A stretch of DNA of 64,000 nt from Rhodococcus sp. SBT000017 (lineage in GTDB: Bacteria > Actinomycetota > Actinomycetes > Mycobacteriales > Mycobacteriaceae). The translations under genes and the position numbers were made by a program. The notes below the pieces were generated by a model. That model ran no database searches and was not told the DNA's origin. It was given only the letters and a program-made list of their open reading frames with translations. Location: contig NZ_REFU01000001.1 in the NCBI RefSeq assembly GCF_003688915.1, positions 372,001-436,000 of the forward strand, written 5' to 3'. This document shows, piece after piece, positions 16,426 to 25,022 of the stretch; within the stretch, counting starts at the first letter, position 1, and the number at the start of each line of letters is the position of its first letter.

Positions 16426-17283
16426 GTGAGTCGGTTCAGCGATAGCCCCGTAGTTGAGGGATTCTTTTCGGCGTACGACCGCGTGCTGGCGAAGTGGCCG
16501 CTCCCTATCGACACCATCGACGTCGAATCCGACTACGGCACAACCCGAGTCAACGCCTCTGGCCCCCTCGACGGACCTCCTGTGGTACTACTGCCCGGTG
16601 GCGGTGCAACCTCGACCGTTTGGTTCGCCAACGTCGCCGCCCTGGCCCGGCGCAACCGGGTCTTCGCAATCGACCCGATGGGCGAGCCCGGACGAAGCGT
16701 GGTTGGTGGCAAACCGATACGCACAGTCGATGAACTGATGTCCTGGCTCGATCAGGTTCTCGAGACACTCGAGGTCGTGCGGACGTCGGCGGTCGGACAT
16801 GGGTACGGGGCGATGGTGGCACTCGAGTGCGCGCTGCACCGGCCGGAGCGCGTCGACACACTCGTCCTGCTCGATCCCCCTTCGTGTTTCGCTGGCATGC
16901 GCCTGGCGTACCTTCTGCACGCGGTGCCTCTTCTGGTGCGACCGACTCGCGAACGAATGCGTTCTCTGATCCGGTGGGAAACGCAGAAGGCGGCACTCGA
17001 CGCCGACTGGCTCGATCTCACCGAGCGAGGCACGGACTTCCCATCGACGAAACCGGTGGTTCCGCGCCGCCCTAAGGGGAATCGATGGGCGACGCTGTCC
17101 GCGGACATTACCGTCGTCCTCGCCGGTGATAGTAAGGTGCACAACAGTTCTCGTGTTGTCGACACTGTCGGGAAGGTTCTCCCGAACGCACGCACCGTCG
17201 TCCTGACCGGCTGCAGTCACCACATGTTGCCGATGCTGCCGGCCGGGGAACTCGATGCCGTGTTGCTGAGCGCCCTGGGCTGA
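16426..17283 (+). CDS. Alpha/beta hydrolase-fold protein lacking the nucleophile serine
   Basis: 285 aa. The fold is clear: VVLLPGGGATSTVWF (oxyanion region), RVFAIDPMGEPGRS, the elbow region VGHGYGAMVALECALHRPERV, and a C-terminal GCSHHMLPM with the expected His. The nucleophile position of the G-x-S-x-G elbow is glycine here (GHGYG, codon GGG), so normal hydrolase catalysis should be lost. AGGAGG precedes GTG 16426. The gene is otherwise full length with no frameshift. It may be a binding or receptor-like protein or a recently inactivated enzyme. A MarR-type palindrome lies directly upstream. Confidence 0.8.
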   Translation: MSRFSDSPVVEGFFSAYDRVLAKWPLPIDTIDVESDYGTTRVNASGPLDGPPVVLLPGGGATSTVWFANVAALARRNRVFAIDPMGEPGRSVVGGKPIRTVDELMSWLDQVLETLEVVRTSAVGHGYGAMVALECALHRPERVDTLVLLDPPSCFAGMRLAYLLHAVPLLVRPTRERMRSLIRWETQKAALDADWLDLTERGTDFPSTKPVVPRRPKGNRWATLSADITVVLAGDSKVHNSSRVVDTVGKVLPNARTVVLTGCSHHMLPMLPAGELDAVLLSALG

Positions 17284-17292
17284 CACATGGCG

Positions 17293-17430
17293 ACTGACTA
17301 CCGCGAGCCGTGTTCGAAGCAGCGATGAAGAAGCAAGATCCGACAGATCGGTTCCGGTGATCTCGTCGGAAAGGTGGATCCGGTAGCGGAACGTGTTCGG
17401 GTGCATTTGGCGGCGTCCGGGAGCCTGGGT
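17293..17430 (-). pseudogene. C-terminal remnant of a PucR/CdaR-type regulator
   Basis: The minus-strand reading MHPNTFRYRIHLSDEITGTD followed by LSDLASSSLLRTRLAVV matches the PucR C-terminal helix-turn-helix signature (HVHPNTFRYRL..., LTGLDLDDP...). Upstream the frame changes (DAAK in the neighbouring frame), and no further PucR sequence is found, so only the last ~45 residues survive. It is a gene relic beside the serine-less hydrolase. Confidence 0.6.
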
Positions 17431-17821
17431 GTTGTCGGCGGTGCGCTGATCGTTCATCGAATCGTCGGCATCCCAGGCTCTTTGGTGCATGCGGTATGGC
17501 GTTCTGTCGCGTTACGTTTGTTTCGGAGAAAGGTCAGGGTGATGTCAATGCCCTCGATCTCACCGAACCGTCCTTGCGCTTCGGCTTGTTGGCACCGCAA
17601 TACAGGGGACATCGTAAATATCGGAGACCGCTTCACCCGGCGCACCCGGCATCGTCGTCGTGCGCGAAATCCAAGACGGAGGGCTCGTCCATCGCGAAAA
17701 ACGAAACACCCGGCCCCGGCGTCTACCACTGACTTTGTCAAACCCGGCACGCTCGTTCCGTCACCAGCTGACCGCGCCAGCAGGTGAAAGCCATGAGATC
17801 CTTCACTTGAAGTGCCACACT

Positions 17822-17870
17822 GGGTGCCCCGACAGCGGACAAACCGCGACGCACGGACAAGGGGGCACCC
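17822..17870 (+). repeat. Inverted repeat directly before a small gene
   Basis: GGGTGCCCC (17822-17830) is complementary to GGGGCACCC (17862-17870), with a 31-nt loop. The right arm ends at the ATG at 17871, so a transcript starting upstream would hide the start codon region in a 9-bp GC stem. It could be translational control or a terminator of a lost gene. Confidence 0.45.
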
Positions 17871-17993
17871 ATGGCGCTTGCGCTGAACGACATCGATACC
17901 TTCAACCCGCACTGGACCGCCGCACTGCTGTTCGTACTCGCGGCCGCCATCGCAATCACCCTCACCTGGTGGTTCTTCGGCAGCGACAGCTAG
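17871..17993 (+). CDS. Small single-span membrane peptide (40 aa)
   Basis: ATG 17871 opens MALALNDIDTFNPHW, then a hydrophobic helix (AALLFVLAAAIAITLTWWFF) and the tail GSDS before TAG. The amphipathic N-terminus plus one clean membrane span looks like a genuine small membrane protein. The start abuts the right arm of a 9-bp inverted repeat. No family is recognised. It is isolated between decayed genes and the convergent permease. Confidence 0.4.
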   Translation: MALALNDIDTFNPHWTAALLFVLAAAIAITLTWWFFGSDS

Positions 17994-18112
17994 GCCACGC
18001 TCAAACATCCGCCGCTGGAAAGAACCGCCCCTGATGCCCGCTCGAGCATTGGGTCACCAGGATCATCGGCGACTCCGGCACCCATCGGAGCCAGTAGCTG
18101 GTTTTCTCGGTC

Positions 18113-19363
18113 CTAGACCTGCAGGGCAAGCCACAGGCCGGCCACGGCACTGACGATGGTCAGCGGAGTCGTAATGACGCCCAACACTGTGAAGGTGCGT
18201 AGATCTGCCGGCTCGTCGTTGGCCGATGCGACGCGTCGCCACAGCATGATTGCCAGCGACCCGACGTAGGTGAGATTGGGGCCGAGGTTCACCCCGATCA
18301 CCATGGCCAACAACAGAGCCGGGGGAGCGTCGGCTCCGAACGCCGCCAGCAGCAGCAGCGTCGCGGGCAGGTTGTTGACGATGTTCGACGCCACCGCCGC
18401 GATGGCAGCGGCCGCGAGGAGCGACGCGAAGGTGGTGTCGGACGGCAGGATTCGCGTCAGCCAGTCGCCGATCGGGCCTGTGGTGACGCCGAGAACGACG
18501 ATGCCGAGCAGAAAGACGAAGCCACAGAACGGCAGATCGGCGCCGCGCAGAATGGCGCGAGGCGTGGTGCGCTGATCTCGAAGTGCCGGGATCGCGAGCG
18601 CAATCGACCCCACCGCCGCCACCCAGAACGGTTCGACGTCGAACAGGCCTGCCACTGCGAAGCCGATGAGTGTCGCGGCGAGGATGACGAGAGTGGTCTT
18701 CGGTGCGGGTACGTCCGCGGCGCTCTGCTGGGTCGAGTTCTCCGGTGGTGTGGCTGTGCGGGTCAGATCCTTGCGGAAGAAGATCAGGAACACCGCCAGC
18801 TCGATGGCCACCGCGAATATCCAGGGCAATGCCATCAGCGCGGTGAAGTGCAGGAAGGTGAGTCCGGTCGCGGCGAATGCGAGAAGGTTGGTCAGGTTCG
18901 ATACCGGCAGCAACGTCGAGGCCGAATTGGACAGGTGCGCAGTGGCGTAACTGTGCGGACGCGGCGACATCCCCAGGATCCGCGCAGCACCGATGATGGC
19001 CGGCGTCAGCAGCACCACGGTGGCGTCGAGGCTCAGTACTGCGGTGGTCGACGCCGCTGCCGCGAACACGAGGGTCAGCAGTCTTCGGGAGCTGCCCTTC
19101 GCGCCTCGTCGTAGCTTCGCCGCGATCCAGGTGAACACGCCGAGCGCGTCCGAGAGATGCGCCAGGATCAGGATGAACGCCAGAAACACCACGGTCGGAG
19201 CAAGTTCGAGAACTTGCTCTCGTGCGGCGTCGACGCTGACGAGGCCGACGAGCAGAACGATCGCCGCAGCCGGTAGTGCGGCGACGATCTCGGGCAGACC
19301 ACGAGGGCGCGCGATCGCGAAGACGAGGACAGCAGCGACCAATGCCGCGGCGAGAACGGTCAC
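18113..19363 (-). CDS. ArsB/SLC13-type inner-membrane permease
   Basis: 416 aa, almost entirely hydrophobic, about ten to eleven membrane helices. The two repeats of the ion-transporter superfamily are visible: STTAVLSLDATVVLLTPAI in the first half and ASNIVNNLPATLLLLA in the second, as in arsenite efflux ArsB and Na+/dicarboxylate carriers. No arsR or arsC neighbour is present, so arsenite as the substrate is uncertain. Its GTG start overlaps the stop of the DUF1697 gene (GTGA), making a two-gene operon transcribed from near 19.9 kb. Confidence 0.85.
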   Translation of the reverse strand: MTVLAAALVAAVLVFAIARPRGLPEIVAALPAAAIVLLVGLVSVDAAREQVLELAPTVVFLAFILILAHLSDALGVFTWIAAKLRRGAKGSSRRLLTLVFAAAASTTAVLSLDATVVLLTPAIIGAARILGMSPRPHSYATAHLSNSASTLLPVSNLTNLLAFAATGLTFLHFTALMALPWIFAVAIELAVFLIFFRKDLTRTATPPENSTQQSAADVPAPKTTLVILAATLIGFAVAGLFDVEPFWVAAVGSIALAIPALRDQRTTPRAILRGADLPFCGFVFLLGIVVLGVTTGPIGDWLTRILPSDTTFASLLAAAAIAAVASNIVNNLPATLLLLAAFGADAPPALLLAMVIGVNLGPNLTYVGSLAIMLWRRVASANDEPADLRTFTVLGVITTPLTIVSAVAGLWLALQV

Positions 19364-19884
19364 GCGAGAATCTTCACGAGCGTCCGCAGATTTCGAGTGG
19401 TCGTCGTGGCCTTGTACTTGGCTTTCGCCGTGGCTTTCCCGAACGTGCTGTCGGTGGTGCTGCCCTTGCGCACCTCCCAGTAGAGCACGCTGTTCCCCTC
19501 GGTGATCCTTTCGAGCTCGGGGTCGAGTTCGTCTGCAAGAGCAGACAATTCGGTCAAATGGCTATCATCGCTGCCGAACACCACATAAGGATGCCAGCCT
19601 TCTCGTTCGGCGTCGAACGGGTAGGACTCCACTATCGCTCGAAGTGTCGGCACGTCCAGCACGACAACCCAGGCCTGGTAGCCGAACGCCTGGGCCAGTG
19701 TGTTCTCCGCCTGTGCCTTCACCCCGGCGGCAGTCAGCGGGGAGCGCAGCAGGACATTTCCGGTCGCCAGAACGGTCCGGACATCGGTGAAGCCGGCCGA
19801 TGTCAGAGCCGCGCGGAGATCGGCCATCTTGATGTTGATGCCGCCGACGTTGATGCCGCGCAGCAACACGACCCATTCGCTCAT
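19360..19884 (-). CDS. DUF1697 domain protein
   Basis: 174 aa. The family opening MSEWVVLLRGINVGGINIKM and the AGFTDVRTVLATGNVLL block are clear. DUF1697 has no established function. The C-terminus ends TTTTRNLRTLVKI as is usual. Start ATG 19884 follows a TACAGT -10 by 7 nt without a Shine-Dalgarno. It is the first gene of an operon with the permease (GTGA overlap) and diverges from a TetR regulator, suggesting the three are co-controlled. Confidence 0.9.
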   Translation of the reverse strand: MSEWVVLLRGINVGGINIKMADLRAALTSAGFTDVRTVLATGNVLLRSPLTAAGVKAQAENTLAQAFGYQAWVVVLDVPTLRAIVESYPFDAEREGWHPYVVFGSDDSHLTELSALADELDPELERITEGNSVLYWEVRKGSTTDSTFGKATAKAKYKATTTTRNLRTLVKILA

Positions 19885-19891
19885 GGGAGGA

Positions 19892-19897
19892 ACTGTA
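19892..19897 (-). promoter_or_regulatory. -10 TACAGT for leaderless DUF1697-permease operon
   Basis: TACAGT (minus strand) is 7 nt before ATG 19884. No good -35 is visible. Confidence 0.4.
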
Positions 19898-19918
19898 GTG
19901 AAGCGCTCGGCAAAGGCC

Positions 19919-19947
19919 TTGAGTAAGTAGTTAGTAACCAGTAACTT
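19919..19947 (+). promoter_or_regulatory. TetR promoter (TTGAGT-N17-TAACTT) with embedded operator
   Basis: TTGAGT (19919-19924) and TAACTT (19942-19947) are 17 nt apart, and the -10 ends 7 nt before ATG 19955. The spacer contains GTTAGTAAC, a palindrome, and a repeated AGTAAC, a plausible site for autorepression by the TetR protein. Confidence 0.5.
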
Positions 19948-19954
19948 GTTGGGC

Positions 19955-20533
19955 ATGGCGCAGCGGGAACGGATGACCGGACCCGACCGTCGCGAGCAGA
20001 TCCTGCGGATCGCAGCGGAAGAGTTCGCGACGGCCGGACTCCACGGCGGTTCGACCGAGGCGATCGCTCGCACAGCCGGCATCACTCAGGCCTACATCTT
20101 TCGGATATTCGGAACCAAGAAAGCGCTGTTCTCCGAATTGGTCGTCGCGTCCTTCGATCGGTTGGCGGACGGAATGCGCGAAGCGGCGGGTACGGACACC
20201 GGGCAACGGGCGTTGGCGTCGATGGGGGACCGCTACTACACCATGCTCGAGGATCGAACCTCACTGTTGCTGCAACTACAAGGGATCGCTGCATGTGGCG
20301 ATCCCGAGGTCCGGGACGCGGTGCGGGCCGGCTTCGGCCGGATGTGGAACACCGTTGCGGAGGTCACCGAGCTCGATGCCGTGACCGTGAAAGCATTTCT
20401 CGCGTTCGGCATGCTGCTCAACAGTGGTGCGGCCCTGCAGATCGACGACGTCGACGCACCATGGGCGAACGGAGTGGGCACTCGCATCCAGGCCGGATTG
20501 TTCGACCACATCACGAGCGACACGAACCGATGA
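19955..20533 (+). CDS. TetR-family transcriptional regulator
   Basis: 192 aa. The N-terminal helix-turn-helix spans about residues 8-54 (RREQILRIAAEEFATAGL, then TAGITQAYIFRIFGTKKALF). The C-terminal domain is a typical ligand-binding helical bundle. ATG 19955 is favoured by the leaderless promoter; TTG codons at 19946 and 19949 are alternatives. Its TGA overlaps the ATG of an MFS transporter (ATGA), so regulator and efflux pump are one unit. It probably represses its own operon and perhaps the divergent DUF1697-permease pair. Confidence 0.92.
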   Translation: MAQRERMTGPDRREQILRIAAEEFATAGLHGGSTEAIARTAGITQAYIFRIFGTKKALFSELVVASFDRLADGMREAAGTDTGQRALASMGDRYYTMLEDRTSLLLQLQGIAACGDPEVRDAVRAGFGRMWNTVAEVTELDAVTVKAFLAFGMLLNSGAALQIDDVDAPWANGVGTRIQAGLFDHITSDTNR

Positions 20534-21933
20534 CCGCCGACGCCGAGTGCCGCGACTCGCGACTGCTCGTCCCTTCGCTGGTGTTCGTCGGAGTGGTCGT
20601 GGCCGCCGTCGGCAGCCTCGGTGCTCCGTTGATCACCAGTGTTGCAACCACATTCGATGTATCGCTGTCGAGCGCGCAGTGGACGTTGACGGTGGCGCTG
20701 TTGACGGGTGCCGTCACGACACCGATTCTGGGCCGTCTCGGATCGGGCCCGCATCGAAGGGCAGCGATTCTCGGGACACTCGGCGTGGTGTCGGTCGGAG
20801 GAGTTCTGACCGCACTCCCACTGTCCTTCACCTGGTTGCTCCTCGGCCGAGCGGCACAGGGAGTGGGGCTCGCTCTGACCTCGATGCTGATGGGGGTTGC
20901 CCGAGATCATCTGTCCGACAGACGCTCTGGATCGACCATTGCGTTGTTGTCGGTTGCATCGACGGCGGGCGTCGGCGTGGGGTACCCGTTGTCGGGGCTG
21001 TTGACCGAGCACGGTGGAATCCGCGCCGCCTACGGATTCGGTGCTGTGATCACCGTCCTTGCGCTGCTTGTTGCGCTGAGAGTCATTCCTGCTGCTGCGC
21101 AGAAACACTCGCTGCGGATCGACGTCCCCGGTGCACTGCTGCTCGCGCTCGTTCTGTCGATGGTCCTGATTCTCGTGAGCGAGAGGGCGCTGTGGACGAG
21201 CTATCCCTGGTGGGCGGGAGCGATGGCCACAACAGCTGCCATCGCAACATATATCTGGGTGCGGATCGAGATCGGAAGTTCGGCACCGCTCGTCGATCTC
21301 CGGTTGCTCCGCCATCGGGCCGTGGTCGGGGCGAACGGAGCGATGTTCCTGGGCGGCATAGGCATGTATCTCCTGCTCACCATAGTGACGCGATACGCGC
21401 AGACGCCGTCCGGTGCCGGATACGGCTTCGGGCTCGACGTCTTCACGGCAGGACTGGTCCTGGTTCCGTTCTCCGTGTTCGGGTTTCTCGCGGGCAAACT
21501 GGTGCCCCGCGCACTACGTCGGGTGGGGCCCGCCCACGCTCTGACGGTCAGCGCACTCGTCGTTCTAGGGGCCCTCGCGCTGTTCGCCGGAACCCGAACC
21601 AGCGTCCTGGAACTCTGCCTCGCGATGTCGATCCTGGGCTTCGGTGTCGGGAGTTTTTCGGCGGCGATGCCGTCCGTCGTTCTTTCGGTGGTTCCGTCGG
21701 GGGAGACCTCGAGCGCCATGAGCGTCAACCAGGTGGTGCGCAGTGTCGGTTTCGCGTTCGGTAGTGCGATCGGCGGTCTGGTTCTGGCCGGCGGAACGCA
21801 TGCCGGTTCGACCTTTCCCACGGAAGGGTCGTACACGTCGGCCGCCTGGGTCGGCATGGCCGTCACCGCTGCCGCAGCCGTCACGAGCGTCACCGTCCTT
21901 CGTGGCCGGGCAGCCGCCGAGCCGTCGACGTGA
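20530..21933 (+). CDS. MFS drug-efflux-type transporter
   Basis: 467 aa with about 14 predicted membrane helices, the DHA2 arrangement. The first half shows QWTLTVALLTGAVTTPILGRLG (helix 2 and loop A region) and LGRAAQGVGLALTSM (the GR..QG motif of helix 4). The last conserved motif is SAMSVNQVVRSVGFAFGSAIGG. Substrate is unknown, but coupling to a TetR gene (ATGA overlap at 20530) suggests inducible efflux of a small toxic compound. Confidence 0.9.
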   Translation: MTADAECRDSRLLVPSLVFVGVVVAAVGSLGAPLITSVATTFDVSLSSAQWTLTVALLTGAVTTPILGRLGSGPHRRAAILGTLGVVSVGGVLTALPLSFTWLLLGRAAQGVGLALTSMLMGVARDHLSDRRSGSTIALLSVASTAGVGVGYPLSGLLTEHGGIRAAYGFGAVITVLALLVALRVIPAAAQKHSLRIDVPGALLLALVLSMVLILVSERALWTSYPWWAGAMATTAAIATYIWVRIEIGSSAPLVDLRLLRHRAVVGANGAMFLGGIGMYLLLTIVTRYAQTPSGAGYGFGLDVFTAGLVLVPFSVFGFLAGKLVPRALRRVGPAHALTVSALVVLGALALFAGTRTSVLELCLAMSILGFGVGSFSAAMPSVVLSVVPSGETSSAMSVNQVVRSVGFAFGSAIGGLVLAGGTHAGSTFPTEGSYTSAAWVGMAVTAAAAVTSVTVLRGRAAAEPST

Positions 21934-21958
21934 GACGAGTAGAGTACGCAACCGCGAA

Positions 21959-22396
<438 letters not shown>

Positions 22397-22459
22397 TTCG
22401 CACTCACTATTTCTCCGCAGTTCTCCTGCGGCGTCGCTCCATGGGGCACACTGGAAGTC

Positions 22460-22642
22460 ATGACCGACGACGACACCTCCTGGTACTACGACATCAGCAC
22501 CAAGCAGGTCGTACAGGGCAAGCAGACCAACGCCCTCGACCGCATGGGCCCGTATCCGGACAAGGCCACCGCGGAACAGGCTCTGAAGATCGCCGCGGCT
22601 CGCAACAAAGCCGCCGATTCCGACGACGACTGGAACAACTGA
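22460..22642 (+). CDS. Small conserved actinobacterial protein (60 aa)
   Basis: MTDDDTSWYYDISTKQVVQG, then DRMGPYPDKATAEQALKIAAARN and an acidic tail ending DDDWNN. The pattern of a WYYD strand, a short turn and a YPDKATAEQAL helix looks like a single SPOR-like half domain and is familiar as a small hypothetical gene next to rnpB in related genomes. Function is unknown. The RNB gene GTG is 2 nt beyond the stop, so both are probably co-translated. Confidence 0.75.
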   Translation: MTDDDTSWYYDISTKQVVQGKQTNALDRMGPYPDKATAEQALKIAAARNKAADSDDDWNN

Positions 22643-22644
22643 CG

Positions 22645-24075
22645 GTGCTGCTCACCCGGCTGAGGGCTCCGGGCTTCGACTTCGAGGCCATCAGATCCGA
22701 GTTCGCACTGACCGAAGCGTTCGACCCGGACGTGATGCGCGAGGCGGTCGAAGCCCGAGACCTGCACGCCGACAGCAGAATCGACCGCACCGACATCCCG
22801 TTCGTCACCATCGACCCACTCGGCTCGAAGGACCTCGACCAAGCCGTACACATCGAGAAGACGTCCAACGGATTGGTGGTGCACTACGCGATCGCCGACG
22901 TGGGCGCACTGGTGACGCCCGGGGGAGCGCTCGACGCCGAAACTCGTCGACGCGGCCAGACGTTCTACCTCCCCGACGGATCCGTTCCGTTGCATCCACG
23001 CGAGCTGTCGGAGGGTTCGGGCAGCCTGCTGGAGGGGCAGACTCGCTGCGCCGCGCTGTGGACCATCGAACTCGACGACGTCGGCGAGGCGGCTGCGTGG
23101 ACGGTCACCCGCGCGCTCGTTCGATCGACCGCCCGGCTCGACTACGCCGCAGTGCAAGCCGATGTGGACGCGGGGACACCGCATCCGTCCATCGCAGCGC
23201 TGGCCGAATTCGGGGCCCAGCGCGCAGCTGCGGCCAGACGACGCGGAGCCGTCGACATCACCCTGCCCGAGCAGGAAGTGGTGCCCGACGGGCAGGGCTG
23301 GCGCACCGTCCTGCAACCACGCACCGCAGTGGACGGGTGGAACGCCGAAGTATCGCTGCTGACGGGAATGTGCGCCGCCAGAATCATGCTCGACGCCGGA
23401 ATCGGCATCGTGCGAACCCTGCCACCCGCCTCGTCCGAATCCGTGGACACACTGAAGAAGACGGCAGCAGCACTCGAAATTGACTGGCCCGCAGGCGCAT
23501 CCGCCGGGGCAGTGCTGGCCGGACTGCCCACCGACGAGCCGTCGACGCTGGCGATGATGACCCAGGCGACCGGTTTGCTGCGCGGTGCGGACTACCTCGC
23601 ATTCGACCGCACAACGAACCCAGTGGACAGTGATGCATCGGTCGAGCATTCGGGAATCGGCGCGCCATACGCGCATGTGACGGCCCCACTGCGTCGGCTG
23701 TCCGATCGCTTCGCCACCGAGGTGTGCCTGGCCGTCGTGGCCGGAGCGTCGGTACCGGACTGGGCGGCGCAGGCATTGCCGGAGTTGCCCGCCACCATGC
23801 GCGGATCGGATTCCGCGGCGTCGAAAGTGGACCGCGCCTGCATCGACCTCACCGAAGCGCACGTACTGAAAGACCGAGTGGGCGAGCAGTTCTCTGCGGT
23901 CGTGCTGCGCGGTGCCGAGGGAAAGCGGGACGCCGAGGTGTTGGTGTCACAGCCGATCGTTCTCGGAAAGTGCGACGGAGAACCGCCCGCGGGGGAGTCG
24001 GTGAAGGTCCGCTTGACCCGGGCCGACACCGACTCTCGCACAGTCCGGTTCGACTACCCGGCCGTCACGGCCTGA
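22645..24075 (+). CDS. RNB-domain ribonuclease (RNase II/R-like)
   Basis: 476 aa, a short RNase II-family exoribonuclease without obvious N-terminal cold-shock domains. The RNB catalytic motif TIDPLGSKDLDQAVHI holds the metal-binding acidic residues (DPLGSKDLDQA). YAHVTAPLRRLSDRFA near residue 345 is the second conserved RNB block. GTG 22645 immediately follows the 60-aa gene. The stop overlaps the end of the convergent proline iminopeptidase gene by 11 nt. It probably degrades RNA 3' to 5'; substrate preference is not visible. Confidence 0.9.
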   Translation: MLLTRLRAPGFDFEAIRSEFALTEAFDPDVMREAVEARDLHADSRIDRTDIPFVTIDPLGSKDLDQAVHIEKTSNGLVVHYAIADVGALVTPGGALDAETRRRGQTFYLPDGSVPLHPRELSEGSGSLLEGQTRCAALWTIELDDVGEAAAWTVTRALVRSTARLDYAAVQADVDAGTPHPSIAALAEFGAQRAAAARRRGAVDITLPEQEVVPDGQGWRTVLQPRTAVDGWNAEVSLLTGMCAARIMLDAGIGIVRTLPPASSESVDTLKKTAAALEIDWPAGASAGAVLAGLPTDEPSTLAMMTQATGLLRGADYLAFDRTTNPVDSDASVEHSGIGAPYAHVTAPLRRLSDRFATEVCLAVVAGASVPDWAAQALPELPATMRGSDSAASKVDRACIDLTEAHVLKDRVGEQFSAVVLRGAEGKRDAEVLVSQPIVLGKCDGEPPAGESVKVRLTRADTDSRTVRFDYPAVTA

Positions 24076-25021
24076 AACGATCCGTCGCCTCGACGAGGTG
24101 ATGCACGATGCCGGGCTCGGCCGCAGAATGGCCGGCGTCGTCGACGATCACCAGATCGGCACCGGGCCAGGCCTCGTGCAGCGCCCACGCGCTCGTTGCC
24201 GGGCAGATGACGTCGTAGCGGCCCTGCACGATGACGCCAGGAATGCCGTCGAGCAGGTGGGCGTCACGTAGCAGTTGATTCTCTTCGAGAAAGCAGTTGT
24301 TGCGGAAGTAGTGGTTCTCGATACCGGCGAATGCCAGGGCGAACCGTGGATCCGAGTTGTCCTGCACTGCATCCGGTTTCGGCAGCAGGTAACTCGTCGC
24401 CGCCTCCCAGGTGGACCACGCCACCGCAGCTCGGGTTGCGGCCTCGCGGTCGTCGGACATCAACTGTCGGTGGTACGCCTGAACGAGATCGCCGTCGCGC
24501 TCGTCCTCCGGAATGGGTTCGAGAAACTTCTCCCACAGATCGGGGAAGATGTGGCCTGCCCCGCCGCCGTAGTACCAGTCGATCTCCGGCGGCCGCACCA
24601 GGAATATCCCCCGCAGTACCAGCCCCCGAACGCGATCGCGGTGCGACTGCGCGTACGCCAGCGACAGCGTCGAGCCCCAGGATCCGCCGAACACCAACCA
24701 CGTGTCGATACCCAGGTGCTCCCGGAGCTTCTCCATGTCCGAGATCAAGCTGTGGGTGGTGTTGACCGACAGATCGGCTCCGTCGGCGATGTGCGGGGTC
24801 GACTGCCCGCAGCCCCGCTGATCGAACAGCACGATTCGATAGGTCTGCGGGTCGAAGTACCGGCGTTGCAACGGATTGGTGGCACCGCCCGGACCGCCGT
24901 GCACGAACACCACCGGCGCACCGTCGGGGTTGCCCGAGACTTCCCAGTAGATCTGTTGGCCGTCACCCACGTCGAGGTGTCCGGTCTCGAGGGGCGCGAT
25001 CTCGGGGTAGAGGGTCCGCAT
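24065..25021 (-). CDS. pip: Proline iminopeptidase
   Basis: 318 aa, S33 alpha/beta hydrolase. The family marks are FVHGGPGGATNP, LFDQRGCGQSTPH, the nucleophile elbow FGGSWGSTLSLAYAQ (Ser in GGSWGS), the acid in VQGRYDVICP and the His in VDDAGHSAAEPG. It releases N-terminal proline from peptides. ATG 25021 lies one nucleotide after the TAG of the lipoprotein gene, so they are co-translated. It converges on and overlaps the RNB gene by 11 nt. Confidence 0.96.
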   Translation of the reverse strand: MRTLYPEIAPLETGHLDVGDGQQIYWEVSGNPDGAPVVFVHGGPGGATNPLQRRYFDPQTYRIVLFDQRGCGQSTPHIADGADLSVNTTHSLISDMEKLREHLGIDTWLVFGGSWGSTLSLAYAQSHRDRVRGLVLRGIFLVRPPEIDWYYGGGAGHIFPDLWEKFLEPIPEDERDGDLVQAYHRQLMSDDREAATRAAVAWSTWEAATSYLLPKPDAVQDNSDPRFALAFAGIENHYFRNNCFLEENQLLRDAHLLDGIPGVIVQGRYDVICPATSAWALHEAWPGADLVIVDDAGHSAAEPGIVHHLVEATDRFRP

Positions 25022-25022
25022 C

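Larger units (their letters stand above)
17284..17870. other. 587-bp region with decayed coding traces
   Basis: Apart from a PucR remnant (about 17293-17430, minus), this stretch holds short, frame-broken coding-like pieces on the plus strand, for example GQGDVNALDLTEPSLRFGLL at about 17536-17600 and VVVREIQDGGLVHREKRN after a frame change. No intact gene, insertion-sequence ends or RNA gene is seen. Confidence 0.4.

Noticed and set aside
17430..17820. Insertion sequence remnant
   Set aside because: No terminal inverted repeats, target duplications or recognisable transposase motif; left as decayed coding traces.
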